A stretch of 64,000 nt of DNA, taken from Microbacterium sp. Root53. GTDB lineage: Bacteria > Actinomycetota > Actinomycetes > Actinomycetales > Microbacteriaceae. The notes below the pieces were generated by a model that saw only the letters and a program-made list of their open reading frames with translations, was not told the origin of the DNA and ran no database searches. The first letter of the stretch is position 1. Each line of letters begins with the position of its first letter. A program made the translations under genes and the position numbers. Positions 1 through 8,344 of the stretch are shown piece by piece. The stretch spans positions 62,001-126,000 of the forward strand of contig NZ_LMFR01000022.1 of NCBI RefSeq assembly GCF_001426925.1, written 5' to 3'.

Positions 1-153
1 GAGGCCCCCATCCACATTTCCAACGTCGCGCTCGTCGACCCCGAGACGAAGAAGCCGACCCGCGTCGGCTTCCGCGTCGAGGAGCAGGTCAAGGACGGCG
101 TCAAGAAGACTGTTCGCGTTCGCTACGCGAAGAAGTCGGGTAAGGACATCTGA
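1..153 (+). CDS. rplX: 50S ribosomal protein L24, 3' part (partial at left edge)
   Basis: The C-terminal 50 residues of L24 are encoded in frame 1, beginning [20 protein letters not shown] and ending in KKSGKDI. The IHxSNVAL(V)DP segment is the hallmark of the L24 C-terminal half. L24 is an assembly initiator that binds the 5' end of 23S rRNA. The gene enters from outside the window and stops 2 nt before rplE, as expected for the spc operon. The start and the KOW domain are not visible. Confidence 0.97.
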   Translation, partial: EAPIHISNVALVDPETKKPTRVGFRVEEQVKDGVKKTVRVRYAKKSGKDI

Positions 154-155
154 CA

Positions 156-743
156 GTGAGCACCATTGACGCGCAGGCTGGCAAAATCCAGCCGCGCCTG
201 AAGCAGGTCTACCGCGACCAGATCCGCCAGAAGCTGCAGGACGAGTTCGGCTACGAGAACGTCATGCAGATCCCTGGCCTGGTCAAGGTCGTCGTCAACA
301 CGGGTGTCGGCGAGGCAGCTCGCGACTCCAAGGTCATCGAGGGTGCGGTCGCCGACCTCACCGCGATCACGGGTCAGAAGCCCGTCGTCACCAAGGCGAA
401 GAAGTCGATCGCGCAGTTCAAGCTGCGCGAGGGCCAGCCCATCGGCGCCCACGTCACGCTCCGTGGCGACCGCGCCTGGGAGTTCCTGGACCGCCTGATC
501 TCGCTCGCCCTGCCCCGCATCCGCGACTTCCGCGGTCTGTCGGGCAAGCAGTTCGACGGCAACGGCAACTACACCTTCGGTCTCCAGGAGCAGTCCGTGT
601 TCCACGAGATCGACCAGGACAAGATCGACCGCGTGCGCGGCTTCGACATCACGGTGGTCACCACCGCGAAGTCGGACGACGAGGGCCGGGCGCTCCTGCG
701 CCACCTGGGCTTCCCGTTCCGCGCCGACGACCAGCAGGCCTGA
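156..743 (+). CDS. rplE: 50S ribosomal protein L5
   Basis: This 195-residue protein has the full L5 fold signature: [11 protein letters not shown] near the N-terminus, [16 protein letters not shown], and the C-terminal [20 protein letters not shown] block. L5 binds 5S rRNA and helps form the central protuberance. The GTG start lies 2 nt after the rplX stop, so the two are translationally coupled. In many bacteria rpsN follows rplE; here a 170-nt gap with its own promoter-like box and hairpin leads straight to rpsH. Length and motifs are normal. Confidence 0.98.
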   Translation: MSTIDAQAGKIQPRLKQVYRDQIRQKLQDEFGYENVMQIPGLVKVVVNTGVGEAARDSKVIEGAVADLTAITGQKPVVTKAKKSIAQFKLREGQPIGAHVTLRGDRAWEFLDRLISLALPRIRDFRGLSGKQFDGNGNYTFGLQEQSVFHEIDQDKIDRVRGFDITVVTTAKSDDEGRALLRHLGFPFRADDQQA

Positions 744-767
744 GACATCTCTCAGGTCGGTCTGCGG

Positions 768-789
768 TAAGATCGAGCGTTTGTGTTCC
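768..789 (+). promoter_or_regulatory. Candidate promoter and +1 motif upstream of rpsH
   Basis: TAAGAT at 768-773 is a good actinobacterial -10 box. Six bases later, at the predicted +1 (780), the sequence reads TTTGTGTTCC. The same arrangement (TAANNT, 6 nt, TT(G/T)GTG) occurs upstream of infA and rplM in this window. No convincing -35 is visible. It would give a leader of about 136 nt for rpsH-rplO, independent of the upstream spc promoter. Its activity is inference. Confidence 0.5.
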
Positions 790-823
790 GCCGCCGGCCG
801 GGATCTTCTCGGCCGGCGGCGGA
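789..823 (+). other. Perfect 13-bp hairpin in the rpsH leader
   Basis: Arms 789-801 (CCGCCGCCGGCCG) and 811-823 are perfect complements around a 9-nt loop. No T-run follows, so it is not a canonical intrinsic terminator. Its place between a promoter-like box and the ribosome-binding region of rpsH suggests an attenuator, an RNA-processing site or a ribosomal-protein autoregulatory target. Confidence 0.55.
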
Positions 824-915
824 GCCGCGCGAAGCACAACTGAATACGGATCGATCATCGAAGGTCGTCTGTCGTGGACCGGCAGCCGAAACCTCATGAA
901 CAAAGGACACGTCAT

Positions 916-1314
916 ATGACGATGACAGACCCGGTCGCAGACATGCTGACCCGTCTGCGCAACGCGAACTCGGCGCACCACGACACCGTGTCGCTGCCGT
1001 CGAGCAAGCTGAAGACGCACATCGCGGAGATCCTCAAGCAGGAGGGTTACATCGCGGCGTGGGAGGAGACCGACGCGCGCGTCGGCAAGACCCTCACGAT
1101 GACCCTCAAGTACGGCCCGAACCGCGAGCGGTCGATCGCCGGCATCAAGCGCGTCTCGAAGCCCGGCCTCCGCGTGTACGCGAAGTCGACCGAGCTGCCC
1201 CGCGTGCTCGGCGGACTCGGCGTCGCCATCCTGTCCACCTCCTCCGGTCTTCTCACCGACCGTCAGGCTGAGCAGAAGGGCGTGGGCGGAGAAGTTCTCG
1301 CCTACGTGTGGTGA
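916..1314 (+). CDS. rpsH: 30S ribosomal protein S8
   Basis: The 132-residue product starts [18 protein letters not shown], the classical S8 opening, and ends with [11 protein letters not shown], the conserved S8 C-terminus. The C-terminal domain contains the invariant STSSG motif used for 16S helix 21 binding. The ATG at 916 is preceded by AAAGGAC; an in-frame ATG 42 nt upstream would add an un-S8-like extension and is rejected. S8 is a primary binder of the 30S central domain and in E. coli represses the spc operon. Confidence 0.98.
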   Translation: MTMTDPVADMLTRLRNANSAHHDTVSLPSSKLKTHIAEILKQEGYIAAWEETDARVGKTLTMTLKYGPNRERSIAGIKRVSKPGLRVYAKSTELPRVLGGLGVAILSTSSGLLTDRQAEQKGVGGEVLAYVW

Positions 1315-1320
1315 TCCCTC

Positions 1321-1857
1321 ATGTCGCGTATCGGACGTCTTCCCATTGACATCCCCGCCGGCGTCACCGTGACGGTCGACGGGCAGCAGGTCGCCGTGAA
1401 GGGCCCCAAGGGCGAGCTCGCGCTCACCGTGGCCAAGCCCATCGAGGTCAAGGTCGAGGAGAACCAGGTTCTCGTCACCCGCCCCGACGACGAGCGCGCC
1501 TCGCGCTCGCTGCACGGTCTCACGCGCACCCTGATCAACAACAACATCATCGGCGTGACCCAGGGCTACACCAAGGGCCTCGAGGTCGTCGGCACCGGTT
1601 ACCGCGTCGCGCAGAAGGGCTCGGCCGTCGAGTTCGCTCTGGGCTTCTCGCACCCCGTGACCGTCGAGCCGCCGGCCGGCATCACGTTCACCGTCGAGGG
1701 CAACAACAAGCTCACGGTGAGCGGCATCGACAAGCAGGCCGTCGGTGAGACCGCCGCCAACATCCGCAAGATCCGCAAGCCCGAGCCGTACAAGGGCAAG
1801 GGTGTGCGCTACGCCGGCGAGGTCGTGCGTCGCAAGGCCGGAAAGGCTGGTAAGTAA
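1321..1857 (+). CDS. rplF: 50S ribosomal protein L6
   Basis: This 178-residue protein opens [17 protein letters not shown] and carries two L6 repeats, with the conserved C-terminal signature [17 protein letters not shown]6 sits near the sarcin-ricin loop and the factor-binding site. It begins 6 nt after rpsH and ends 2 nt before rplR. Length matches the family. Confidence 0.98.
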   Translation: MSRIGRLPIDIPAGVTVTVDGQQVAVKGPKGELALTVAKPIEVKVEENQVLVTRPDDERASRSLHGLTRTLINNNIIGVTQGYTKGLEVVGTGYRVAQKGSAVEFALGFSHPVTVEPPAGITFTVEGNNKLTVSGIDKQAVGETAANIRKIRKPEPYKGKGVRYAGEVVRRKAGKAGK

Positions 1858-1859
1858 TC

Positions 1860-2219
1860 ATGGCTGTGAAGTCGAAGTCGGCCGCGCGTACGCGCCGTCA
1901 CGTTCGCCTCCGCAAGAAGGTCGTCGGCACCGAGGCCCGTCCTCGTCTCGTCGTGACCCGTTCGGCGCGCCACGTCTTCGTGCAGCTCGTCGACGACAGC
2001 AAGGGCCACACCGTGGCCTCCGCCTCGACTCTCGAGACCGACCTGCGCGGCTTCGAGGGCGACAAGACCGCCAAGGCCCGCAAGGTCGGCGAGCTGCTCG
2101 CTGAGCGCGCCAAGGCCGCCGGGTTCACCGACGTGGTGTTCGACCGTGGTGGCAACCGCTACGCCGGTCGTGTCGCCGCGATCGCCGAGGGCGCCCGCGA
2201 AGGGGGGCTGAACCTGTGA
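1860..2219 (+). CDS. rplR: 50S ribosomal protein L18
   Basis: The 119-residue product has a basic N-terminus ([20 protein letters not shown]), followed by the L18 core [18 protein letters not shown] and the C-terminal [24 protein letters not shown] signature in pieces. L18 binds 5S rRNA together with L5. The stop overlaps the GTG start of rpsE (GTGA), indicating translational coupling. Confidence 0.98.
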   Translation: MAVKSKSAARTRRHVRLRKKVVGTEARPRLVVTRSARHVFVQLVDDSKGHTVASASTLETDLRGFEGDKTAKARKVGELLAERAKAAGFTDVVFDRGGNRYAGRVAAIAEGAREGGLNL

Positions 2220-2908
2220 GTGACAACAAGGAGACCGAAGTGACCACCGAGGCCCCCGAGGCCGGCGCCGAGCAGGCGCAGACCGAGCAGCGCACCGAGC
2301 GCGGCGACCGCCGCGGCGGACGCGGTGAGCGCGGCCAGGGCCGTGGCGGCCGTGACCGCAACGACCGTGGCGCCGACAGCCAGTTCCTGGAGCGCGTCGT
2401 CACGATCAACCGCGTGTCGAAGGTCGTGAAGGGCGGTCGTCGCTTCAGCTTCACCGCTCTCGTGGTCGTCGGCGACGGCAACGGCGTGGTCGGTGTCGGC
2501 TACGGCAAGGCCCGCGAGGTGCCCCTGGCGATCTCGAAGGGCGTCGAGGACGCGAAGCGCAACTTCTTCCGCGTGCCCCGCGCCGGCGCCACCATCCCGC
2601 ACCCCGTGCAGGGTGAGGCCGCGGCCGGTGTCGTCATGCTCCGCCCGGCGTCCGCGGGTACCGGTGTCATCGCCGGTGGCCCCGTCCGCGCCGTGCTCGA
2701 GTGCGCCGGCATCCACGACGTGCTGTCGAAGTCGCTCGGCTCGTCGAACACGATCAACATCGTGCACGCGACGGTGGAGGCCCTGAAGCAGCTCGAGGAG
2801 CCCCGTGCGGTCGCCGCGCGTCGTGGCCTCGAGTTCGACCAGGTCGCCCCTGCGCGTCTCGTCCGTGCGGAGGCCGAGGCCGCCGCTGCTGCGAAGGCAG
2901 GTGTCTGA
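2216..2908 (+). CDS. rpsE: 30S ribosomal protein S5, with RG-rich N-terminal extension
   Basis: The conserved S5 body begins near residue 60 with [18 protein letters not shown] and includes the double-stranded RNA-binding S5 domain and [20 protein letters not shown]. At 230 residues it is longer than the usual 165-200 because of a 60-residue acidic then Arg/Gly-rich N-terminal extension containing several RGG/RGR units. S5 contributes to decoding accuracy and mRNA helicase activity of the 30S subunit. The GTG start overlaps the rplR stop. Such extensions are common in actinobacteria; their role is not established. Confidence 0.97.
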   Translation: MSDNKETEVTTEAPEAGAEQAQTEQRTERGDRRGGRGERGQGRGGRDRNDRGADSQFLERVVTINRVSKVVKGGRRFSFTALVVVGDGNGVVGVGYGKAREVPLAISKGVEDAKRNFFRVPRAGATIPHPVQGEAAAGVVMLRPASAGTGVIAGGPVRAVLECAGIHDVLSKSLGSSNTINIVHATVEALKQLEEPRAVAARRGLEFDQVAPARLVRAEAEAAAAAKAGV

Positions 2909-3093
2909 TGGCTGCTCGTCTGAAGGTGACGCAGACCAAGTCCAAGGTGAGCGAGAAGCAGAACCAGCGCGACACGCTGCGTTCGCTCGGCCTCAAGCGG
3001 ATCGGCGACTCGGTCGTCCGTCCCGACGACGCGCAGACGCGCGGTTACGTCAAGGCCGTCGCCCACCTCGTCAAGGTTGAGGAGATCGACTGA
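2908..3093 (+). CDS. rpmD: 50S ribosomal protein L30
   Basis: This short 61-residue protein starts [20 protein letters not shown] and contains the L30 signature [17 protein letters not shown]. The ATG overlaps the rpsE TGA by one base (TGATG), and its own TGA overlaps the rplO ATG in the same way, so translation is coupled through the string. L30 is a small, non-essential component of the large subunit in many bacteria. Confidence 0.98.
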   Translation: MAARLKVTQTKSKVSEKQNQRDTLRSLGLKRIGDSVVRPDDAQTRGYVKAVAHLVKVEEID

Positions 3094-3593
3094 TGGCTGA
3101 GAAGAAGGCCACGGCCGACAAGGCCGACAAGAAGACCGCAGCCGAGGCCAAGCGCCCCGGTGTGCTGAAGGTCCACCACCTCCGTCCCGTCCCGGGCGCC
3201 AACACCGCGAAGACCCGTGTCGGTCGCGGTGAGGGCTCGAAGGGCAAGACGGCCGGTCGAGGCACCAAGGGCACCAAGGCGCGCTACAGCGTCCGCCCCG
3301 GCTTCGAGGGTGGCCAGATGCCGCTGCACATGCGCACCCCGAAGCTGCGCGGGTTCAAGAACCCGTTCCGCGTCGAGTACCAGGTCGTGAACCTGGACAA
3401 GCTCGCGGAGCTCTACCCGCAGGGTGGCGACGTGACCGTCGCCGACCTGGTGGCCAAGGGCGCGGTCCGCAAGAACGAGAAGGTCAAGGTTCTCGGTGGC
3501 GGCGACATCGCCGTGGCCCTGAACGTGACCGTCGACAAGGTCTCCGGCTCGGCTGAGCAGAAGATCGTCGCGGCCGGCGGCAGCGTCAAGTAA
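3093..3593 (+). CDS. rplO: 50S ribosomal protein L15
   Basis: The 166-residue product has the L15 core [22 protein letters not shown], followed by the Gly/Lys-rich [15 protein letters not shown] loop and the C-terminal [18 protein letters not shown] Lys/Ala-rich 23-residue N-terminal extension ([20 protein letters not shown]) precedes the core. L15 is a late assembly protein. A strong palindrome directly after the stop ends the spc operon here. Confidence 0.98.
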   Translation: MAEKKATADKADKKTAAEAKRPGVLKVHHLRPVPGANTAKTRVGRGEGSKGKTAGRGTKGTKARYSVRPGFEGGQMPLHMRTPKLRGFKNPFRVEYQVVNLDKLAELYPQGGDVTVADLVAKGAVRKNEKVKVLGGGDIAVALNVTVDKVSGSAEQKIVAAGGSVK

Positions 3594-3600
3594 CCCACGT

Positions 3601-3634
3601 CAAGGGGCCGGAAGCGATCGCTTCCGGCCCCTTG
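3601..3634 (+). terminator. Terminator hairpin after rplO
   Basis: A perfect 34-bp palindrome (arms 3601-3617 and 3618-3634, starting CAAGGGGCCGGAAG) lies 7 nt after the rplO stop and is followed by a short, weak T-containing tail. It likely separates spc operon transcription from secY, which would then need readthrough or its own promoter in 3635-3694. Confidence 0.8.
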
Positions 3635-3694
3635 CGTTAGCCTGGAGGCCGGTCCCGCCCTCGCGGGCCCGTCTCATCCCCGGGAGGCACGTCC

Positions 3695-5017
3695 TTGTTC
3701 AGCGCCATCGCGCGGATCTTCCGCACGCCGGATCTGCGGCGGAAGATCGGATTCACCCTCGCGATCATCGCGATCTACCGCTTCGGCGCGCACGTGCCGG
3801 CTCCGTTCGTGAACTTCCCGAACGTCCAGAGCTGCATCGACCAGACGTCGGGCACCGACGGACTGCTCTCGCTCGTCAACCTCTTCTCCGGCGGCGCGCT
3901 GCTGCAGCTGTCGATCTTCGCGCTCGGCGTCATGCCGTACATCACGGCAACGATCATCACGCAGCTGCTCCGCGTCGTGATCCCGCACTTCGAGACCCTC
4001 TACAAGGAGGGCCAGTCGGGCCAGGCGAAGCTGACGCAGTACACGCGCTACCTCACGATCGCGCTCGCGCTGCTGCAGTCGACCACCCTCGTGACCGTCG
4101 CCCGCACCGGCCAGCTGTTCGGCGTGACGGGCATCCCGGAGTGCACGCAGCTGCTCGTCAACGACGTGTGGTGGGCCCAGCTGCTCATGATCATCACGAT
4201 GACCGCCGGCACCGGCCTCATCATGTGGTTCGCCGAGCTCGTCACCGAGCGCGGCATCGGCAACGGCATGTCGCTACTGATCTTCACGTCGATCGCCGCG
4301 ACCTTCCCGGCCGCCATGGGCGCCATCTGGCAGGCCCGCGGCTTCGAGATCTTCCTGCTCGTGATGGCGGTCGGCGTGCTCGTCGTGGCGCTCGTCGTGT
4401 TCGTCGAGCAGTCGCAGCGCCGCATCCCGGTCCAGTACGCGAAGCGGATGGTGGGCCGCCGCACGTACGGCGGAACCAACACCTACATCCCGATCAAGGT
4501 CAACATGGCCGGCGTCGTGCCCGTCATCTTCGCCTCGTCGCTGCTGTACATCCCGGCGCTCATCGCGCAGTTCAACACCCCGGCCGACGGCACCCTGCCC
4601 CCGGAGTGGGTGACGTGGATCTCCACGTACCTGACCACGGGCGACCACCCGCTGTACATGGCCATCTACTTCCTGATGATCATCGGCTTCACGTACTTCT
4701 ACGTGGCCATCACGTTCAACCCGGTCGACGTCGCCGACAACATGAAGAAGTACGGCGGCTTCATCCCCGGCATCCGCGCGGGACGTCCCACCGCGGAGTA
4801 CCTCGACTACGTGCTCACGCGCATCACGCTGCCCGGCTCGATCTACCTCGGTCTCATCGCCCTGATCCCGCTGATCGCGCTCGCGACCGTGGGCGCCAAC
4901 CAGAACTTCCCGTTCGGCGGCGCCTCGATCCTGATCATCGTCGGCGTGGGCCTCGAGACCGTCAAGCAGATCGACGCGCAGCTGCAGCAGCGCCACTACG
5001 AAGGGCTCCTCCGATGA
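3695..5017 (+). CDS. secY: Preprotein translocase channel subunit SecY
   Basis: The 440-residue product has ten predicted membrane segments and SecY motifs: FRTPDLRRKIGFTL at the N-terminus, the plug/TM2 region LVNLFSGGALLQLSIFALGVMP in pieces, GIGNGMSLLIF, and the C-terminal IDAQLQQRHYEG. It forms the SecYEG protein-conducting channel in the cytoplasmic membrane. The start is TTG at 3695 with GGGAGG about 7 nt upstream; no better start is available. Its TGA overlaps the adk ATG. Confidence 0.98.
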   Translation: MFSAIARIFRTPDLRRKIGFTLAIIAIYRFGAHVPAPFVNFPNVQSCIDQTSGTDGLLSLVNLFSGGALLQLSIFALGVMPYITATIITQLLRVVIPHFETLYKEGQSGQAKLTQYTRYLTIALALLQSTTLVTVARTGQLFGVTGIPECTQLLVNDVWWAQLLMIITMTAGTGLIMWFAELVTERGIGNGMSLLIFTSIAATFPAAMGAIWQARGFEIFLLVMAVGVLVVALVVFVEQSQRRIPVQYAKRMVGRRTYGGTNTYIPIKVNMAGVVPVIFASSLLYIPALIAQFNTPADGTLPPEWVTWISTYLTTGDHPLYMAIYFLMIIGFTYFYVAITFNPVDVADNMKKYGGFIPGIRAGRPTAEYLDYVLTRITLPGSIYLGLIALIPLIALATVGANQNFPFGGASILIIVGVGLETVKQIDAQLQQRHYEGLLR

Positions 5018-5613
5018 CCTCCACCCGTCTCCTGATCGTCGGCCCCCAGGGCTCGGGCAAGGGCACGCAGGGCGTGCGGATCGCCGAGGCGTACGGCATC
5101 CCCGAGATCTCGACCGGCGACATCTTCCGCGCCAACATCAAGGAGGGCACGGAGCTCGGCCTGAAGGTCAAGGCGATCACCGACGCCGGCGACCTCGTGT
5201 CGGACGAGCTGACCGGCGAGATCGTGCGCGACCGCCTGTCGCAGCCCGACGCGGCCGACGGCTTCCTGCTCGACGGCTACCCCCGCAACATCGCGCAGCT
5301 GCACCACCTCGACGAGTTCCTCGCCGAGCGGGGCGAGTCGCTCGACGCCGTGATCGAGCTCGCGGTCCCGCGCGAGGAGAGCCTCAAGCGGATCGCGCTG
5401 CGGGCCGCGGAGCAGGGCCGCTCGGACGACACCGAGGAGGCCATCGCGCACCGCCTCGACATCTACGAGCGCCAGACCGCGCCGCTCCTCGCGGTGTACG
5501 GCGAGCGCGGCATCGTCGAGACGATCGACGGCGTCGGCAGCCTCGACGAGATCACCGATCGGATCCTCGCGGCGCTCGAGGCGCGCGGCCTCGTGCGCAC
5601 GGCCGCGGTCTGA
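5014..5613 (+). CDS. adk: Adenylate kinase
   Basis: This 199-residue kinase interconverts ATP + AMP and 2 ADP. It has a P-loop GPQGSGKGT (residues 10-18), the AMP-binding ISTGD (32-36) and DGYPRN with catalytic Arg91 (87-92). The LID is the short, zinc-free version typical of actinobacteria. ATGA overlap with secY couples translation. The secY-adk-map order is conserved in bacteria. Confidence 0.98.
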   Translation: MTSTRLLIVGPQGSGKGTQGVRIAEAYGIPEISTGDIFRANIKEGTELGLKVKAITDAGDLVSDELTGEIVRDRLSQPDAADGFLLDGYPRNIAQLHHLDEFLAERGESLDAVIELAVPREESLKRIALRAAEQGRSDDTEEAIAHRLDIYERQTAPLLAVYGERGIVETIDGVGSLDEITDRILAALEARGLVRTAAV

Positions 5614-5633
5614 CCCGCGCCGTCCTCCCGCAC

Positions 5634-6485
5634 GTGTTCCGCAAGTCGATCTACAAGACCCCCGCGCAGCTGCGCGCGATGGTCGAGCCCGGCCTCATCA
5701 CGGCCGCCGCGCTCGAGGCCGTGCGCCCGCTGATCCGCCCCGGCGCGACCACGCTCGAGCTCGACGCGGTCGCGTACCGCGTGATCACCGAGCGCGGCGC
5801 GCGCTCCAACTTCCAGCTGGTGCGCGGCTACCGGCACACGATCTGCGCCTCGGTCAACCAGGCCGTCGTGCACGGCATCCCGACGGATGTGCCGCTGCAG
5901 CCGGGTGACATCGTGTCGATCGACTGCGGGGCCGAGACTTCGGACGGCTGGAACGGCGACTCGGCGATCACCGTCGTGATCCCGGACCCCGAGCGTCCCG
6001 ACGTGGTTGCGCGGCGCGAGGAGCTGTCGCGCGTGACCGAGGGGTCGATGTGGGCCGGCATCGCCGCGCTCGCGTCGGCGAAGCGCCTCGGCGAGGTCGG
6101 CGCCGCGATCCAGGACTACATCGAGGCGAACCCGCTGTCGCACTCGGGGCGGCCCGCGGGCATCCTGCGCGAGTACGTCGGCCACGGCATCGGCCGGAAG
6201 ATGCACGAGGCGCCCTCGATCTTCAACTACCGCACGTCGGACCCGGGGGCCGAGATCAAGCCCGGGCTGGCGGTGTGCATCGAGCCGATGATGACCTCCG
6301 GATCGGACGAGACGTTCGTGGAGGACGACGACTGGACCGTCTCGACGGTCGACGGCTCGGACGGCTCCCACTGGGAGCACAGCGTCGCCGTGCACGATGG
6401 AGGCATCTGGGTGCTCACGGCACCCGACGGCGGTGCGGCCGGCCTCGCGCCGTTCGGCGTCGTGCCGGTTCCCATCGGTCGTTGA
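5634..6485 (+). CDS. map: Type I methionine aminopeptidase
   Basis: The 283-residue enzyme removes the initiator Met from nascent proteins. The di-metal ligands are recognisable: Asp in SIDCGAE, Asp in WNGDSA, His in VGHGIGRKMHEAP, Glu in VCIEPM and Glu in SHWEHSVAV. The GTG start at 5634 follows adk by 20 nt without a clear Shine-Dalgarno. The last two codons and the TGA are supplied by a copy of the dispersed GGTCGTTGAG repeat starting at 6477. Confidence 0.97.
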   Translation: MFRKSIYKTPAQLRAMVEPGLITAAALEAVRPLIRPGATTLELDAVAYRVITERGARSNFQLVRGYRHTICASVNQAVVHGIPTDVPLQPGDIVSIDCGAETSDGWNGDSAITVVIPDPERPDVVARREELSRVTEGSMWAGIAALASAKRLGEVGAAIQDYIEANPLSHSGRPAGILREYVGHGIGRKMHEAPSIFNYRTSDPGAEIKPGLAVCIEPMMTSGSDETFVEDDDWTVSTVDGSDGSHWEHSVAVHDGGIWVLTAPDGGAAGLAPFGVVPVPIGR

Positions 6486-6509
6486 GCGGAGCGAAGCGGA
6501 GTCGAAACG
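6477..6509 (+). repeat. Dispersed intergenic repeat, copy 1 (+)
   Basis: Begins GGTCGTTGAGCGGAG and ends GTCGAAACG. Here it overlaps the end of map and provides its stop codon (within GTTGAG). The + orientation is defined by this copy. Confidence 0.9.
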
Positions 6510-6542
6510 CTCCCAGCCTCGCCAGGACATGAAGGAGATCCG

Positions 6543-7217
6543 ATGAACACGAAGCGGACCAACTGGCTCGCGATCTGGATCTCGGCGGCCGTGGTCGTGC
6601 TGCTCGTGGCCGTCGGCGGCATCGCGGTCTGGATGAACAACCAGGCGACGGCCCGCGCCGAGTCGCCTGGCTCCGCCGTGGTCGACACGCGGACGGGCGC
6701 GATCGCCATCGGCGAGGGCGACGACGTCCTGGACGAATACGTCGACTTCATGTGCCCGATCTGCGGCGACTTCAACGACATCTACGGCGAGACCGTGCGC
6801 GACCTCGTCGCGGCGGGGGAGCTCACGCTCAACCTGCATCCGATCTCGATCCTCGACCGCTATTCGCAGGGCACCGAGTACTCCACGCGCGCGGCGGCCG
6901 CGACGTACTGCGTCGCCGACGCGAACCCGGATGCCGTGTACCCGTTCTTCGAGTCGCTCTACGCGAACCAGCCCGCCGAGGGCTCGACCGGTCTCACGGA
7001 CGAGCAGCTCATCGGCTACGCGGCCGATGCGGGAGCGGGCGATGCGGAGTCGTGCATCGCCGAGGGCGAGTACCGCGACTACGTGACGCAGATCACGGAG
7101 GAGACGCCGGTGCAGCCGGGCGCGCAGGGGATCGGCACGCCCACCGTGCTCCTGAACGGCGAGTTCGTCGCCCTCACGGGCGACCCGGAGGCCGACATCG
7201 CCTCCCGGGTGCGCTGA
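6543..7217 (+). CDS. Membrane-anchored DsbA-family thioredoxin-fold protein
   Basis: The 224-residue protein has one N-terminal membrane segment (about residues 8-30) and an extracytoplasmic thioredoxin-like domain with a C71-P-I-C74 active site (DFMCPICGDF). The C-terminal GTPTVLLNGEFV block is the cis-Pro region of the DsbA/thioredoxin_4 family. It is likely an envelope disulfide oxidoreductase; VKOR or DsbB partners are not in the window. AAGGAG sits 5 nt before the ATG. A repeat copy separates it from map. Its substrates are unknown. Confidence 0.9.
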   Translation: MNTKRTNWLAIWISAAVVVLLVAVGGIAVWMNNQATARAESPGSAVVDTRTGAIAIGEGDDVLDEYVDFMCPICGDFNDIYGETVRDLVAAGELTLNLHPISILDRYSQGTEYSTRAAAATYCVADANPDAVYPFFESLYANQPAEGSTGLTDEQLIGYAADAGAGDAESCIAEGEYRDYVTQITEETPVQPGAQGIGTPTVLLNGEFVALTGDPEADIASRVR

Positions 7218-7253
7218 GCGCGGTGCGGCCTACCACCGCGCGACACGCCGAGG

Positions 7254-7296
7254 TTGCCGACACGCCCGGCGTCGCCTAACATAGATCTTTGGTGCC
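7254..7296 (+). promoter_or_regulatory. infA promoter with TTGGTGCC at +1
   Basis: TTGCCG (7254-7259), a 17-bp spacer and TAACAT (7277-7282) make the best -35/-10 pair in the ribosomal region. Six bases after the -10, at predicted +1 (7289), lies TTGGTGCC, identical to the motif in the rplM promoter. The leader to infA would be 100 nt. Confidence 0.7.
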
Positions 7297-7388
7297 TTGC
7301 GCCTGTTTCGGCGTGTCGCCGCGACCGCATCTCCGGCACCGAATCCACCCACCGCAGACCGACCGGTCTGCACAAGCAAAGCGAGTCT

Positions 7389-7610
7389 ATGGCGAAGAAA
7401 GACGGTGTCATCGAGATCGAGGGTGTGATCACCGAGGCTCTGCCCAACGCGATGTTCCGCGTCGAGCTGACCAACGGTCACAAGGTCCTCGCCACGATCT
7501 CCGGGAAGATGCGGCAGAACTACATCCGGATCATCCCCGAGGACCGCGTGGTCGTGGAGCTCAGCCCCTACGACCTCACGCGCGGCCGCATCGTCTATCG
7601 CTACCGCTAG
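7389..7610 (+). CDS. infA: Translation initiation factor IF-1
   Basis: The 73-residue S1/OB-fold protein starts [20 protein letters not shown] and ends RGRIVYRYR, essentially the family consensus. IF-1 binds the 30S A site during initiation. It heads the alpha operon together with rpmJ. The ATG at 7389 is the only sensible start; the upstream in-frame extension is leader sequence. Confidence 0.98.
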   Translation: MAKKDGVIEIEGVITEALPNAMFRVELTNGHKVLATISGKMRQNYIRIIPEDRVVVELSPYDLTRGRIVYRYR

Positions 7611-7673
7611 GCCGGTCGAGAAGTAACGGCCGTGCCCGAGAGGGCGCGGTACGAAGACAGCGAAAGAAGAATC

Positions 7674-7790
7674 ATGAAGGTCAACCCCAGCGTCAAGCCG
7701 ATCTGCGACCACTGCAAGGTGATCCGTCGCCACGGCCGCGTCATGGTCATCTGCAAGAGCAACCCGCGCCACAAGCAGCGCCAGGGCTGA
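7674..7790 (+). CDS. rpmJ: 50S ribosomal protein L36
   Basis: A 38-residue protein starting [19 protein letters not shown]. It is the zinc-binding C+ form: Cys11, Cys14, Cys27 and His33 make the ribbon. Loss of zinc-independent C- paralogues cannot be judged from this window. GAAAGAAGA precedes the ATG. A small GC hairpin (7794-7809) follows directly. Confidence 0.97.
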   Translation: MKVNPSVKPICDHCKVIRRHGRVMVICKSNPRHKQRQG

Positions 7791-7793
7791 TGC

Positions 7794-7809
7794 GGGCCCC
7801 TCGGGGCCC
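7794..7809 (+). other. Small GC hairpin after rpmJ
   Basis: GGGCCC, a CTCG loop and GGGCCC form a 6-bp stem 3 nt after the rpmJ stop. There is no T-run. It may be a processing or RNA 3'-end stabilising element at the rpmJ/rpsM boundary. Confidence 0.45.
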
Positions 7810-7846
7810 CGTCTCTCGCAGCACACAACTCAACATCTGAATCTCG

Positions 7847-7910
7847 GCAGGATCAGAACCCGCGTCACGCGGGGGACACCTCGGGGCGGAGGCCCGGGCA
7901 CCGATCCTGC
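7847..7910 (+). other. Structured leader element upstream of rpsM
   Basis: GCAGGATC (7847-7854) pairs perfectly with GATCCTGC (7903-7910), enclosing a 6-bp stem with a triloop (CCCGCG/CGCGGG, 7859-7873) and a second GC-rich stem around 7882-7896. The result is a plausible three-way junction ending 22 nt before the rpsM Shine-Dalgarno. In E. coli the alpha-operon autoregulatory target of S4 lies at the same place, upstream of rpsM. A comparable regulatory role here is inference. Confidence 0.55.
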
Positions 7911-7944
7911 TCCACACCTCCAACAACACTCAGGAGAAAGTCGC

Positions 7945-8319
7945 ATGGCACGTCTTGCCGGCGTCGACATCCCGCGCGACAAGCGCGTGGTGATCGCCCT
8001 CACGTACATCTACGGCGTTGGACGCACTCGCTCGAACGAGATCCTCGCCGCCACTGGCATCAGCCCCGAGATCCGCGTCAAGGACCTGAGCGACGACCAG
8101 CTCGTCGCGCTCCGTGACTACATCGAGGGCAACTACAAGGTCGAGGGTGATCTGCGCCGCGAGGTCGCCGCCGACATCCGTCGCAAGGTCGAGATCGGCT
8201 CGTACGAGGGTCTCCGCCACCGCCGCGGCCTCCCGGTCCGCGGTCAGCGCACCAAGACCAATGCGCGCACGCGCAAGGGTCCGAAGCGCACCGTCGCCGG
8301 CAAGAAGAAGGCCCGCTAA
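7945..8319 (+). CDS. rpsM: 30S ribosomal protein S13
   Basis: The 124-residue product starts [20 protein letters not shown] and contains [13 protein letters not shown] (helix-hairpin-helix) and the basic C-terminal [21 protein letters not shown] tail in pieces. S13 sits in the 30S head and contacts the P-site tRNA and L5. AGGAG lies 8 nt before the ATG. Confidence 0.98.
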   Translation: MARLAGVDIPRDKRVVIALTYIYGVGRTRSNEILAATGISPEIRVKDLSDDQLVALRDYIEGNYKVEGDLRREVAADIRRKVEIGSYEGLRHRRGLPVRGQRTKTNARTRKGPKRTVAGKKKAR

Positions 8320-8344
8320 GCGCGGTTCGGTTTAGGAGAACAAC

